62,929 nucleotides of DNA from an uncultured Flavobacteriaceae bacterium (GTDB taxonomy: Bacteria; Bacteroidota; Bacteroidia; Flavobacteriales; Flavobacteriaceae). Shown here in pieces: positions 17,401 to 26,600 of the stretch. Every line of letters starts with the position of its first letter. Within the stretch, counting starts at the first letter, position 1. The position numbers and the translations under genes are program-made. The stretch is taken from assembly GCA_938009735.1 (NCBI GenBank), contig CALLIG010000060.1:1-62929 (forward strand), written 5' to 3'. The notes below the pieces were generated by a model. It had not been told where the DNA came from. It saw nothing but the letters and a program-made list of their open reading frames with translations, and did no database searches.

Positions 17401-19881
17401 AATATTGCCACAATCAGAACTCCTAATGGGGTACTTGACGTAACTGCAGTTCCTGTAGGTAATGTGAGTTGCAATGATAATACTGGAGTTATCGAAGCTA
17501 CCGGTGTCGGTGGTTGGGATACAACCCCATATGAATATCGATTGCTACAAGATAGTGGATCTGGTTATGTTGAGGTTGTAGCATACTCTAATACTCATGA
17601 ATTCCAAAATTTATCAAGCGGTGATTATCGCGTCGAGATTCGTGATGTTGAAGGTTGTACAGATACATTCGATATTAATTTACCAATTGTACCGCAGATT
17701 GATGCCGGTATAAGAGAGCCTTTAGCGTTACAATGTCCAAACGGTAACAATGCAATATTAGAAGCTTTTGACCCAACATCTGGTGATGCAATTACTGCAA
17801 CAGCAGGCGCTTCGGGTGGTTTCCTTGGCGCGGGTTATACCTATAGACTTCTATATTTAAATAGTAACGACAATACAGATATCGCTTCATCAAGCGGATT
17901 GCAAAATACACCAACCTTTATTGGTACTAGTGGTGGTTTTATTAGCGGCGGTTGGTATGCTATTGAGGTGACTTCAAGCTATGAATGTTCCTTTGTAACC
18001 GTACCTTATTTAGTGAGTCCGCCACCACCAATTGAACCAAGATTAGTTCAAACAAGAGTACCTGGTTGTGGAGGTTTAGGAGAAATGCGTTTATTTGTTG
18101 AAAATCCAGATGCTGCTTTTACTTATGAATTTGTTTCTTTTGAAAATGGTGTTCAAGTAGGTGTATATGCCGATTTACCGGCTAGTGCTTCTCTTTTAAT
18201 TCCAGGTACTGCCGGTGTTTTATATCAATATGATGTCCGCAAGAAAAATGCTTCTAATACTTGTTTGCCTGTTCGTTCGAATGGTGTAACAATGACCGAT
18301 GCGTCTGGAATTACTTTATTGCCAAATTTACCTGATGATATTTCTTGTGCATCTGAGCTTGACGGTCGAATTGAATCATTTATCAATGGTGGTGTAGGTG
18401 GTGAGATGTTTACATTATACAATGGTGACCCAGTTGACGCTTTCAGTCCTGCAGCTTCAGCGACAGTATTTAGAGGACCTCAAGATAACGGTACTTTCGA
18501 AGGATTGCCTCAAGGCGCAGATTATTATATTGCAGTTACTAGTGGTGCCACATGTAGCGACATTGCCGGCCCATTTGAAATAGTTCGCCCCGATCCAATA
18601 CTTTATACACCAACATCAACATCTGTTAGTTGTAACGGGGAAGCCGATGGTTCGGTAACATTTGAAGTTACAAGTGGAGGTATAGGTCTAATACAATTTG
18701 CAATAGCTCCTAATTTTAATGAATTCTTTAGTGAGCCAACAACTCCTGGTATTTACACATTTGAAGATTTGGCGGCAGGTAGTTACGAGGTGTTAATTCA
18801 AGATGAAAACGGTTGTTTTGAAAGAGCAATGATAGATGTTATAGAGCCTGAAGTTTTAAATGCAACATTAGTTGATTCGACACCAGAAACTTGTATTGGT
18901 TTTGAAGATGGAACAGCCACAATATCTATAACAGGTGGTACACCATTTGTTGATGCTTCAACTTTTGCAACATATTATGAAACTAAGATAATCGGCCCAA
19001 ATTCAGATGGAAGCGAATTATTTGTACGTAATGATAATTTATATTTTGAAAATTTAATTGGTGGTGAAACTTATATTATTCTAGTTCAAGATGCTAATTT
19101 ATGTCCAGGCGAGGTAGTCGTACCTATTGAAATAGGTGTTGACCTTACCGCTGAAGCAGAAGTGCTATATGGTTGTGAGGGTATTTTTCCTTCTAGTACA
19201 TCAACGGTTAGGATGACAGATGACAGCTTAATCTCAGATCTGTTATTTGCACTAGACCCAATTGATCCAACGGATGCGATAAGTGCTAATGCTGGTACTG
19301 ATTTTACTTGGGGTGATTTACCAGCGGGCGATCATACGGTATATATTTATCATCAGAACGGTTGTACCAATTCTGTTATGTTTACAACATTACAATATGA
19401 GCCTTTGATTTTAACGGCTACCAAAACAGGACCTAATGAAGTAACTGCTTTTGCTGAAGGTGGATTTGGTAACTATGAATATTTTTTCCAAGGTGAATCT
19501 ACAGGTATTGAAACTGTTTATACAACTAATGAAAGTACCGTTGTTAATATCGAAGTAAGAGATGAAGGTGGTTGTGTTGCTATGGTGACCATACCTTTTG
19601 AATTTACAGGGATGTTAGATATTCCTAATTTCTTTACACCTGATGGAGATAATAACAATGATGTATGGGCGCCTAAAAATCGAGAGTTTTTCCCTAATAT
19701 TGATGTGAAGATCTATGATAGATACGGTAGAGTCGTAGAAGAATTAGATCAAGTCCAAAGTTGGGATGGAAATTACAACGATACAGGAAATCCTTTGCCA
19801 TCTGGTGACTATTGGTATGTGATAAACGCAAATGACAAAAGTAAAATTAGATATGTGGGTCATTTTACCTTGTATCGTTAA
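11419..19881 (+). CDS. Giant secreted adhesin with SprB-like repeats and type B T9SS C-terminal domain
   Basis: This is a 2820-residue surface protein. A signal peptide (about residues 1-28, hydrophobic YVLYVLLILALSVIG) is followed by roughly 25-30 diverged modules of about 80-100 residues. Each module tends to have a Cys, a stretch like GSITVxVxGG, an internal YxFSID or YxYxI strand, FxNLxPGTYxVxVxD and a closing GC. This is the SprB/gliding-adhesin repeat style. The last 85 residues (IPNFFTPDGDNNNDVWAP ... IYDRYGRVVEELDQVQSWDG ... GDYWYVI) form the gliding-motility-associated type B C-terminal domain that directs export through the type IX system. It is monocistronic: a promoterless-looking 124-nt gap lies upstream and a strong terminator follows. 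No PorP/SprF partner gene is next to it, which is unusual for type B substrates. Its ligand is unknown. Confidence 0.92.
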   Translation: MLPQKSRYVLYVLLILALSVIGTSAIAKTSVYTFITEVVSTLEDDVTTSPNTQINKTTKNKAKASAMPMFMTIIQGADEEVTCADDGSTVARFSLCGDFDDRTISLAGAPFGSVEWEQVTGGCTPDVNTPCPSGSCTFSSVGGGQTFSIDASTIPAGTGAEFRVRADGTGPWYYFEVTKSTITQTYVKTDFVCGVDGRIQITGLSSAYEFSIDSGSGFGPWQGPMFDNLTPGTYNVKARLQNTPGACEYPYEPIVIEQQDMVIEATFVDVACSGETGSITVNVNNTVPGPYKYTLLDNTGTAQEFTAFLPADNYTFAAVGVGTYTVQVETQQCTGDPLNGIDPPRQNLDTSGNPITIGNGLAALDASTEVNSSFGCSTITDVDITLNVTGGSAPYTFTVNGGPIQPSFTGSTTYNVTTAGTYDFIVTDSNGCTIPASSNVENLSPPDVTAAGVDGTCSNGGARINFNVVNANGYNLSYRVNAIDPWDTNPSISVPAGTYNNIEVRYQQGGFECTMTLPAITVTNVGVISGSATKVADRTCDGSGGTIGGQIDFGAASGGSGSGYVFSIDGLNFSATTSFTGLVPGTYTPMIEDGGGCRLALTAIDILDVDPPTDIDFIATNSNCAASTVDLQLVPTSNVAITNYSIISPSTINNGGSDTFVSLDATQSYIFQITDANNCTYTEGYSPAIVSTIRARVKSGGDTQVCFGAADGSGAFLIDGFANNYTYNINGAPESAPQNAGEVSITGLAPATYTITITDVDTGCTDTANFTVQEPASALDLTATVTAMTCANGNLGRVVAQTTGGWGNNRFTLVYPGGGTTVGPKAGPVFGNLSLAGTYTLSVTDAEGCSDSMTFDLTPIDAPTITLDNVASDFCYVPGTGATMVVTSTAGSAAIGTHQFRINGGPLQAGGTFTNLSPGGYSIEVVDGNNCSASVNLTVRPQLRVNTSITGEIPCGAADGEITVQVTGGYLSSTTPKSYEVSTDNGVTFSASTPFTTNTFAFNTSVPGDYIFRVSDNEGCIAESNPITLNPPQSIDPPTVVVTPASCGQTNNGIVTITPDATSGVPAYEINFNNTGWGTQATFSNLIAGNTYPYSVRDSRGCETLPASVTIPLDATPPPDATVVSNLAICSSGTLEGSIDVTNVTGGTANFTYILQDEFGVEITRTGPTASTTTTFANLAPGNYSIVTIDALGCRDIDAVTVIQTNLTVVPDPVTPVCDITGFSNTVEIFGGVGPFLIRLENDPAAPVTPNIPPRRHTFIGLQFGVTYTVEVTDVGTGCVYLEEIPPVEGPSTLDVTAATTPGYCDVNRFGQISYDISGFLPNSDLIVEVLNTDDGTRITIESPTNVSPVHSGTYEALPGNYQIIVTDLTDNCSDATAVTILQNLPAIDILSANPANCTSNGSITVQGNGGGGGPYNFAFMTVGAIPTPGDFTPSTTFFGPAGNYDVYVQDATGCTSFAIAEIIPLDPALPVPIFAVDNQCAVASPSFDIIVRVPSTVDTPRFTLGGDTRFPTIVGAFWEATYVVNTPGNYIVNVIDANGCTSQGTADVFEFISASGDFSTESTCNDADGAITIIPNGGSGNFDYELTGTNYLGTGVGPIIQSDNPVFTGVTPGTYQVLVTDRDVTDGVSNCTFTVSNITLDAAIPPVIMPTTPENISCNGDSDGSIDIVLQAGTDFDGPIDYRLLDFVTRAVIANNASGSFPDLTPGSYEVEVVSTRNCTDLSGELVISEPPIFTITAAATPFTCESGSNRFSSSIVTATITSAGTPTNYRYSITGFENYQTSNTFEIVDNGSTQNITVYAIDDNGCQTTASVPISPPLDVIPSIVQTDLLNCRDPERVRIEVIGTTDFTVTTVSAIPVAPVTNTAGNNYVDVFLPASGDYLFEVQDNLPSGCAYPMPIHTVIDPIQPTIVIAEANPIQCFGGSDGELSIEVTDYTGLYSYTVYSGSDPTKTTPIATGNLDTANNPELITGLAGGNFFVEVTSTGMPFCSSDSNIATIRTPNGVLDVTAVPVGNVSCNDNTGVIEATGVGGWDTTPYEYRLLQDSGSGYVEVVAYSNTHEFQNLSSGDYRVEIRDVEGCTDTFDINLPIVPQIDAGIREPLALQCPNGNNAILEAFDPTSGDAITATAGASGGFLGAGYTYRLLYLNSNDNTDIASSSGLQNTPTFIGTSGGFISGGWYAIEVTSSYECSFVTVPYLVSPPPPIEPRLVQTRVPGCGGLGEMRLFVENPDAAFTYEFVSFENGVQVGVYADLPASASLLIPGTAGVLYQYDVRKKNASNTCLPVRSNGVTMTDASGITLLPNLPDDISCASELDGRIESFINGGVGGEMFTLYNGDPVDAFSPAASATVFRGPQDNGTFEGLPQGADYYIAVTSGATCSDIAGPFEIVRPDPILYTPTSTSVSCNGEADGSVTFEVTSGGIGLIQFAIAPNFNEFFSEPTTPGIYTFEDLAAGSYEVLIQDENGCFERAMIDVIEPEVLNATLVDSTPETCIGFEDGTATISITGGTPFVDASTFATYYETKIIGPNSDGSELFVRNDNLYFENLIGGETYIILVQDANLCPGEVVVPIEIGVDLTAEAEVLYGCEGIFPSSTSTVRMTDDSLISDLLFALDPIDPTDAISANAGTDFTWGDLPAGDHTVYIYHQNGCTNSVMFTTLQYEPLILTATKTGPNEVTAFAEGGFGNYEYFFQGESTGIETVYTTNESTVVNIEVRDEGGCVAMVTIPFEFTGMLDIPNFFTPDGDNNNDVWAPKNREFFPNIDVKIYDRYGRVVEELDQVQSWDGNYNDTGNPLPSGDYWYVINANDKSKIRYVGHFTLYR

Positions 19882-19926
19882 TATATCAAGTAGATCTGTA
19901 AAGTACTAAAGACTTATAAATAAATT

Positions 19927-19953
19927 AAGGCGTCCTAAAGGGATGCCTTTTTT
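19927..19953 (+). terminator. Rho-independent terminator of the adhesin gene
   Basis: The stem AAGGCGTCC (19927-19935) pairs with GGATGCCTT (19941-19949) around a 5-nt loop, with one G-T pair, and is followed by a T run. It lies 46 nt after the adhesin stop. It also overlaps the upstream part of the open frame of the next gene, which argues for that gene's later start at 19988. Confidence 0.85.
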
Positions 19954-19987
19954 GTATCTTCATTTTTTAAATGGCTTATCCAGATAC

Positions 19988-20707
19988 ATGAAAAAATATA
20001 TTTACTTGTTGTGTTATATGATGCTTTTGCAAAGTTGTGCAGCTCAGTCAACACCGAACTTAATAGATGGAGAATTAGAAACAGTAACCTCTGAAAAATT
20101 AAGTTACTATCTATATTATCCAGATGATTACGAGCTTGAGGCAAATAAAGAATTCCCTATTTTATTATTCCTCCATGGTGGCGGCGAATCTGGTGATAGC
20201 TTAGTTTCAATAAAGCGAAGTGGACCACCAAAAATGATTGTTGATGGAAAGCAATTTCCTTTTTTAATATTAGCACCTCAAAATCCGTATCAGAAAAAAT
20301 GGTGGAATACACGTGCTGTGGATCAATTACTAGACAGTATTGTATCAAGCAATCGCGTAGATCAAAAACGAATTTATTTAACTGGATTGAGTAGGGGTGG
20401 GGGAGCCGCATGGGAAATGGCTGTTCAATATCCTGATAAGTTTGCTGCCCTGGCGGTAGTTTGTGGAATGACTCCAGTACCCTATGCCGCTTGGATTGAT
20501 AAGAAAATGCCCATATGGGTTTTTCATGGTGAAGAGGATAAATCAATTCCGATATCAGAATCAGAAAATATGGTTGATCGATTAAAAGGAATGGGCTATG
20601 ATGTTCAATTCACTAGATACCCAGGTGTAGGTCATAACTCTTGGACTCAAGCCTATAAAACCGAAGCTCTCTACGATTGGTTTATGGAACAAGAGCGTAA
20701 AGATTAA
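19988..20707 (+). CDS. Alpha/beta-hydrolase esterase lipoprotein (dienelactone/feruloyl-esterase-like)
   Basis: The frame is open from 19943, but the first stretch overlaps a terminator. ATG 19988 gives a clean lipoprotein signal (MKKYIYLLCYMMLLQSC, lipobox QSC) and a 239-residue protein. The alpha/beta-hydrolase parts are the oxyanion strand LLFLHGGGESGD, the nucleophile elbow GLSRGGG, the acid in FHGEEDKSIP and the His in GVGHNSW. It resembles secreted prolyl-oligopeptidase-fold esterases seen in polysaccharide loci, which remove acyl or aromatic esters from glycans. It is followed on the same strand by a sulfatase and a sialate-O-acetylesterase-type gene, so a role in stripping ester groups from a sulfated, acylated polysaccharide is likely. 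Confidence 0.82.
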   Translation: MKKYIYLLCYMMLLQSCAAQSTPNLIDGELETVTSEKLSYYLYYPDDYELEANKEFPILLFLHGGGESGDSLVSIKRSGPPKMIVDGKQFPFLILAPQNPYQKKWWNTRAVDQLLDSIVSSNRVDQKRIYLTGLSRGGGAAWEMAVQYPDKFAALAVVCGMTPVPYAAWIDKKMPIWVFHGEEDKSIPISESENMVDRLKGMGYDVQFTRYPGVGHNSWTQAYKTEALYDWFMEQERKD

Positions 20708-20795
20708 AGCTAAAATAATTTTACAGAACGACTGGAATTGATTCCAAAGAAATTCGTATTTTCATAGGCTACACCACCAAATAAAAACCAGTCAT

Positions 20796-22283
20796 ATGAA
20801 GTTTACAAAAGCTCTTCCTTTTTTAATTTTTTGTTTTCTATTTACAGGATTAATTTCTGCAAATACGGAGCCCGATCCAGTCAAAAAAAAGAAGCCTAGA
20901 AATGTAATTTTCATATTGACAGATGATCATCGTTATGATTACATGGGATTTACAGGAAAAGTTCCCTGGTTGGAAACCCCGAATATGGATAAGCTCGCTG
21001 CAGAAGGAGCTTATTTGCCAAACACTTTTGTCACAACTTCATTATGTTCGCCTAGTAGAGCATCCATCTTAACTGGACAGTTTTCACATGCACATACAAT
21101 AGTTGATAACCAAGCACCTGACCCTGGTAATTTGACTTATTTTCCGCAACATCTTGAAAAAGCAGGATACCAGACTGGTTTTTTTGGTAAATGGCATATG
21201 GGCGATCATGGAGACGAACCACAACCTGGCTTTACACATTGGGAAAGTTTTCCAGGTCAAGGGGTTTACTATAACCCAACTTTGAATATAAATGGAAAAC
21301 GAACAGCATATAAAGACTCTACTTATATTACTGATTTACTCACAGAACATGCGCTTGATTGGTTAGATAAAAGAGATAAGAAAAAACCATTTTTTATGTA
21401 TTTATCGCATAAAGCAGTTCATGCTGGTTTTAAACCAGCAAGACGTCACAAAGGAAAATACAAAGGCAAGCGTATTGCTTTACCTGCAACCTATGAACAA
21501 ACTAAAACTGGAGCATACCGTGATTTAAAATGGCCGCAATGGGTTGCTGATCAACGTGTTAGTTGGCATGGCGTTGATTATATGTATCATGAGAATCGTG
21601 GTATTTATGACATGGTTGTTGATTACTGTGAAACTTTACTGGGTGTAGATGAGAGTGTTGGTACGGTGATGAATTATTTAAAAAAGGAAGGCCTTGATGA
21701 ATCTACACTTGTGATATATATGGGTGACAATGGATTTAGTTGGGGTGAACATGGCTTGATTGATAAGCGTCATTTTTATGAAGAGTCGGTAAAAGTGCCT
21801 TTATTGGTTCGGTGTCCTGAATTATTTGAAGGGGGAAAGACACCAGAACAAATGGTTCAAAACATAGATATAGGTCCTACAGTTTTGGCAGAGGCAGGAA
21901 TAGCTCAACCAGCAAATATGCCGGGAGTTTCTTTTATTCCAATTTTAACAGGTGATACCGATACACCAACAAGAAAGGAAGTCTTCTATGAATATTATTG
22001 GGAGTATGACTTCCCCATGACACCTACCGTATTTGGCATGCGCACCGATCAATATAAATACATGAAATTTCAAGGTATTTGGGATCGTAACGAATTATAC
22101 GATATAAAAAATGACCCCGAAGAAATGTACAATCTTATTGCAGATCCTGACAAACAGGCTATTGCAAAAGAAATGTCTACAGCTATTTACGACTGGTTAG
22201 AAAGAACAAATGGAATGAATATTCCCTTGAAGCGAACGGTAAAATATCGTTTTGGAGATTTCAAACATAAAGGGGAACATTAA
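20796..22283 (+). CDS. Type I formylglycine sulfatase, secreted
   Basis: The 495-residue protein has a signal peptide (MKFTKALPFLIFCFLFTGLISA). The sulfatase core includes metal-binding DD in FILTDDHRYD (about 43-44), the maturation motif C84-S-P-S-R88 followed by ASILTGQF, then FFGKWHMGD, MYLSHKAVHAGF and MGDNGFSWGEHG. The Cys is the residue that becomes formylglycine, so an anaerobic sulfatase-maturing enzyme must act elsewhere in the genome. It resembles N-acetylglucosamine-6-sulfatase/choline-sulfatase-like S1 enzymes, but the subfamily and target sulfate position cannot be fixed by eye. Only 10 nt separate it from the next gene, so they are co-transcribed. It belongs to the SusC/D polysaccharide island. 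Confidence 0.93.
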   Translation: MKFTKALPFLIFCFLFTGLISANTEPDPVKKKKPRNVIFILTDDHRYDYMGFTGKVPWLETPNMDKLAAEGAYLPNTFVTTSLCSPSRASILTGQFSHAHTIVDNQAPDPGNLTYFPQHLEKAGYQTGFFGKWHMGDHGDEPQPGFTHWESFPGQGVYYNPTLNINGKRTAYKDSTYITDLLTEHALDWLDKRDKKKPFFMYLSHKAVHAGFKPARRHKGKYKGKRIALPATYEQTKTGAYRDLKWPQWVADQRVSWHGVDYMYHENRGIYDMVVDYCETLLGVDESVGTVMNYLKKEGLDESTLVIYMGDNGFSWGEHGLIDKRHFYEESVKVPLLVRCPELFEGGKTPEQMVQNIDIGPTVLAEAGIAQPANMPGVSFIPILTGDTDTPTRKEVFYEYYWEYDFPMTPTVFGMRTDQYKYMKFQGIWDRNELYDIKNDPEEMYNLIADPDKQAIAKEMSTAIYDWLERTNGMNIPLKRTVKYRFGDFKHKGEH

Positions 22284-22293
22284 TTATTGAAAA

Positions 22294-23672
22294 ATGAAAA
22301 GTAACAGACAATTTTTAATAGTAAGTTTTTTCTTTTTTAGTTTACTATCAAATGCCAACGTTGTAGTTTCTAACATCTTTACGGATCATATGGTCATTCA
22401 ACGTAATGCTGAGGTAGAAATATGGGGTTGGGCAAATTTAGGAGAAGAAGTTACGGTTACAACAAGTTGGAATAATCAAGAGTATAAAGTAATCACTCCT
22501 TTAAGCACGAAATGGGAGCTTTCAATTAATACACCAAAAGCAGGCGGGCCTTATTCTATTCATATCAAAGGAAAAACCAACGATATATTTTTAAACGATA
22601 TATTGATTGGCGAAGTGTGGCTATGTTCTGGGCAATCTAATATGGAGTGGAGTGCCAACTTGGGAATAGATAATGCTGAGGAAGAAATTAAAAACGCCAC
22701 CCACCCAAATATTCGATTTTTTAGTGTCGATAAAAGAACATCTGCTTCTGAACAAGATAATCTTTCGGGGTCATGGGTAGTTTGTTCTCCTGAAAGTATG
22801 CAAGATTTTACAGCGATAGGTTATTTCTTTTCAAGAAGGCTTCAAGAAGAAATAAATATTCCTATTGGGATTATTGATACAAGTTGGGGTGCTACAAGTG
22901 CTGAAGTTTGGACCCCTAAATCTGTTTTTGATGAGAGCGAATATTTAAGTGAGCAGGCAAAGAAAATTGAAAAGAATATTTGGGCACCAATTGAGCCATC
23001 AATTTTATTTAACGCGATGATATACCCTTTAAAGCAGTTTAAGATTGCGGGGCATTGTGGTATCAAGGAGAGTCAAACGCGGCTAACCCCGAAAGCTATG
23101 AAGAACTTTTTTCAGACATGGTAAGTTCATGGAGGAGGAATTGGGGGTATGAATTTCCTTTTTATTATGTGCAAATCGCACCATTTAAATATGACACACC
23201 AAATAGTGGAGTATTGGTTAGAGATGCACAAAGAAGGGCTTTGAAAATAGCCAATACTGCCATGGTAGTAGTAAGTGATATCTGTACAGTTGATGATATT
23301 CACCCAAGAAATAAAAAAGATGTAGGGCTTCGATTAGCGAATATTGCTTTAAAAGAACAATATGTTGTTTTAAGAGAAGAAGTATTTGGACCTTTATTTA
23401 AAGAAATAAATGTTCATGACGATAAGATTGAAGTAAGTTTTGAACACTCTGAAGGATTATTTTTTAAAGGTAAAAAAGGCACTCATTTTGAAATTGCTGG
23501 TCTTGATGGTACTTTTTACTCTGCAACAGCTCGTATCATAGATGATAAAGTTGAATTGTCAAGTAAAAAAGTAAATAAGCCTAGTCAAGTTCGTTTTGCC
23601 TGGAATAATACTGCATTGCCAAATCTTTTTAACGGTGCTGGTTTACCTGCTTCAAGTTTTATTAGTAATTGA
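22294..23672 (+). pseudogene. Sialate O-acetylesterase (SGNH family), broken by one frameshift
   Basis: Two overlapping frames together give one protein of about 459 residues. Frame 1 (from 22294) has a signal peptide, VWLCSGQSNMEWS with the catalytic Ser115, and PIGIIDTSWGATSAEVW, and runs to PSILFNAMIYPLKQFKIAG. It then goes out of frame into nonsense ending at 23124. The expected continuation (ALWYQGESNAANPESYEEL) is in the +1-shifted frame and runs to 23672, including the DDIHPRNKKDVG block with the catalytic Asp/His. The break is at the GGGG run 23049-23052; one extra G would restore the frame. Either this is a young pseudogene or a base-calling error in a short homopolymer. The intact enzyme removes O-acetyl groups from sugars. 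The 3' end overlaps the convergent FG-GAP gene by 11 nt. Confidence 0.88.
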
Positions 23673-26600
23673 TTTTTCGGGTTTCTTTACCTAGATTGTC
23701 ATAGAAGATTATTTCTTTAGTAGTGTCATTTATATGGAGTGCTCTACTTGATTGTGATTGAAAGCTACTGCCCCAATAAAATTCATGAATCTGCTTATTA
23801 CCATCTACTAAGTTTAGTATTGCCTTGGTCTCATTCGGTTTTAACTGAATTAGGCTTTTGTGCAATTTGTTGTTAAGTTCAAAGACCCGAAGTGAATCGT
23901 TATTTTGTGAAGCAACAATTAGTGATTTTTGGTTATTTAGATTAACTGAAACTAAACTTTTTCCGTCTCCAGGTACATAAAAATGACTTCTTTCTATTGG
24001 TATTGATTCAAAGCTACCTTCACCATTGTTTTTTAAAGTTAATCCTATAAGACCATCAGCTCTGCCTTGTTGTACTTCCATGCCGTAATCATTGCCAACT
24101 ATCAAAAGATCTATATTATTATCATCATCTAGATGCTTTGGTAGTATGCCATAAATTGGTCCGAATTGAGCTTCGGATGGTAGCGCATGCATTTCGAATT
24201 TACCATTGCCTAAATTCTCTATAATTGCAGATTGCATATAATTGAATGATAATACCGTAGCATCATCTAGTAAGCCATCAGAAAACATCTCTGGTAGCGT
24301 AGAGGCTCCAAATTCACCAAAAGAATTAAACTTTTTACGAATACCGACATATTGATTCGTAACATCTTGCCACGGATGATATAAATATTCTTTTTTAACT
24401 CCAATACTATCTCTTAGATAATAGGAAATAAGTGGATCAATGGTTCCGTTGTTATCTAAATCTTTAGCATAAACGCGTACAGGTTCTTTTTTACTTCCTT
24501 TAAAATTAATGTTTTGACCATAGTTTCCGGCTATATAGTCTATATCACCGTCATTATCAATGTCAGCCGCTGCTAGGCTATTCCACCAGCCAAGATTTTC
24601 TGAAATACCTGTATTATTTGTGATTTCTTTCAAAGAGCCCTCCTTGTTTTCAAAAAACCGTATTGGTTCCCATTCTCCTGCAATAATGAGATCAGGCCAG
24701 AAATCATTGTTAAAATCAGTCCAAATGGCATCAGAGGTCATCCTTGGAGTTAATAGCTCATTCGCAATTTCTTTAGTAGCATCTACAAAGCGGACATTAT
24801 CTGGAGTACTTTCATTTTTTAAAATATAAGATCGTTCTCCTAAAGGATAAGCAAACGGTTTAACTCTGCTCGTGACTATAAGATCTAAATCACCATCTCG
24901 ATCAATATCGGCTGCTTTAACTGCAGATGAGTTAATTAAAATAGTTGGTATAGCATTTGGCGATTCACTAAACGTACCGTTGCCATCATTTAATAGTAAT
25001 ATGTCTTTGTAATATTCATGGTTAGTTGGGTATTGGCCACACCCTCGTGCGATGTACAAATCTAAATCTCCATCGTTGTCTGCATCAAAAAGAAGGGTAC
25101 TGGCATCTTCCTCCTCAAGTTTTTCATTCTTTTTATAGCTAACCTCTTGTTGTGTAAAGCTCCCATCTGGTTTTTGAAAAAACCATTTTTCTTTAAAATT
25201 TCTAGTGGAAGCTACGAAAATATCTTCTAGTCCATCACCATTGACATCTCCAACAGAAAGCGAAGGGCCATACTGCGAGAATTTATGTGGTAGGGTACGC
25301 TGAAAATTAAAATCAATAAAATCAATATCCCTACTTAAGTGATTCAAATTATGTTTCTCAGATACTTCAGTCATTAGAGCATCAACTTTCTGAGATTTTT
25401 TAACAAAACCTGTATTTGGTTTGTAGCTAATTAATAAGGTGGTGTCTACCGAAGTAATATTTACTTTTTGCTGAGTACCACCAGCCCATGTTATTTGAAT
25501 GCTATCTACTTCTTCAGTACTTCCTAAACCAAAATGTAGCGTTTGTTCAGGTTGCGAAAGATAGCCTCTACCTGATAAAACTGATTTTTTTTGAGTTCCG
25601 TTTTTAGTGTGAATTTCAACCGTAGAACCTATTGCAGAACTATTTTTAGCTTGCCCATTTAGTTTTATCCGTAGATAATGCTCATTGGGTTGCAGAATAG
25701 AGGTGTTATTCTCTAAAAGTAAAACAGGGTCGTTTATATTGTTCACAACCAAGTCAAGATCTCCGTCATTATCTAAATCTCCGTAAGCAGCTCCACTTGA
25801 GAAGGTGCCGAAATTTAGGCCCCATGCTTCTGTATTATCTTTAAATGTGTAATCTCCATTATTTTTAAAAATAAAGTTGGGTATTTTAATCTCAGGAATG
25901 GCTGCAATCAATTTCTCCTTGCTAACTAGTCTACTTGCTGTATTGCGAAAATCACCAAAGTCTCTATCTGTAACATCTTTCGGAAAGCCATTAGTTACAA
26001 AAAGATCTTGCCAACCATCATTGTCATAATCTGCAAATAAGGGCGCCCAGCTCCAGTCCGTTTCTTGCGTTCCTGCCATCATGCCGATATCACTATAAAT
26101 TGGAAGCTGTGTTTCAGGATTATACCCTTGATTCACTTGCAATGTGTTTCTTGTATATTGATATTCAAATTTGAATTTGCGGGTGAATATCTCTTTGGAA
26201 TAACTACTCGGACCTTGAAACAATTTTTTGCGTTTGTTGTAGTATGGCTGCATTTCTGTAGTATAGAGATCCATACGACCATTATTGTCAATGTCAGCAA
26301 TATCACTTCCCATTGACGAGAGGCTAAAATGCTTAAAGATATCTCCGGCTCTGTTGGTAAAAGTTCCGTCTTGATTATTAATGTAAACAAGGTCGTTACT
26401 TAAAAAATCATTGGCTACATAGAAATCTGGCCATCCATCTTCATTGAAATCATGAACTAGCGTACTGTGGCTATAACCATGATATCGAATACCTGCTTTT
26501 TTAGAAACATCAACAAATATGGGATGTGCTAAACTATCATTTTGGATATTTTCATAGAGAATGTCTCGACTTTTTGAAGTTCCATCATCTTCGGACGGTC

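Noticed and set aside
11419-19881. Repeated DNA in the adhesin gene as a possible CRISPR or satellite array
   Set aside because: The repeats are diverged protein modules in one open frame; no regular identical DNA repeat with spacers is present.
19943-19987. Longer start for the esterase gene
   Set aside because: It overlaps the adhesin terminator, and the ATG at 19988 begins a clean lipoprotein signal.
20729-20792. GACTGG and CCAGTC flanking the sulfatase leader as an inverted repeat
   Set aside because: Arms of 6 bp separated by over 50 nt are not convincing.
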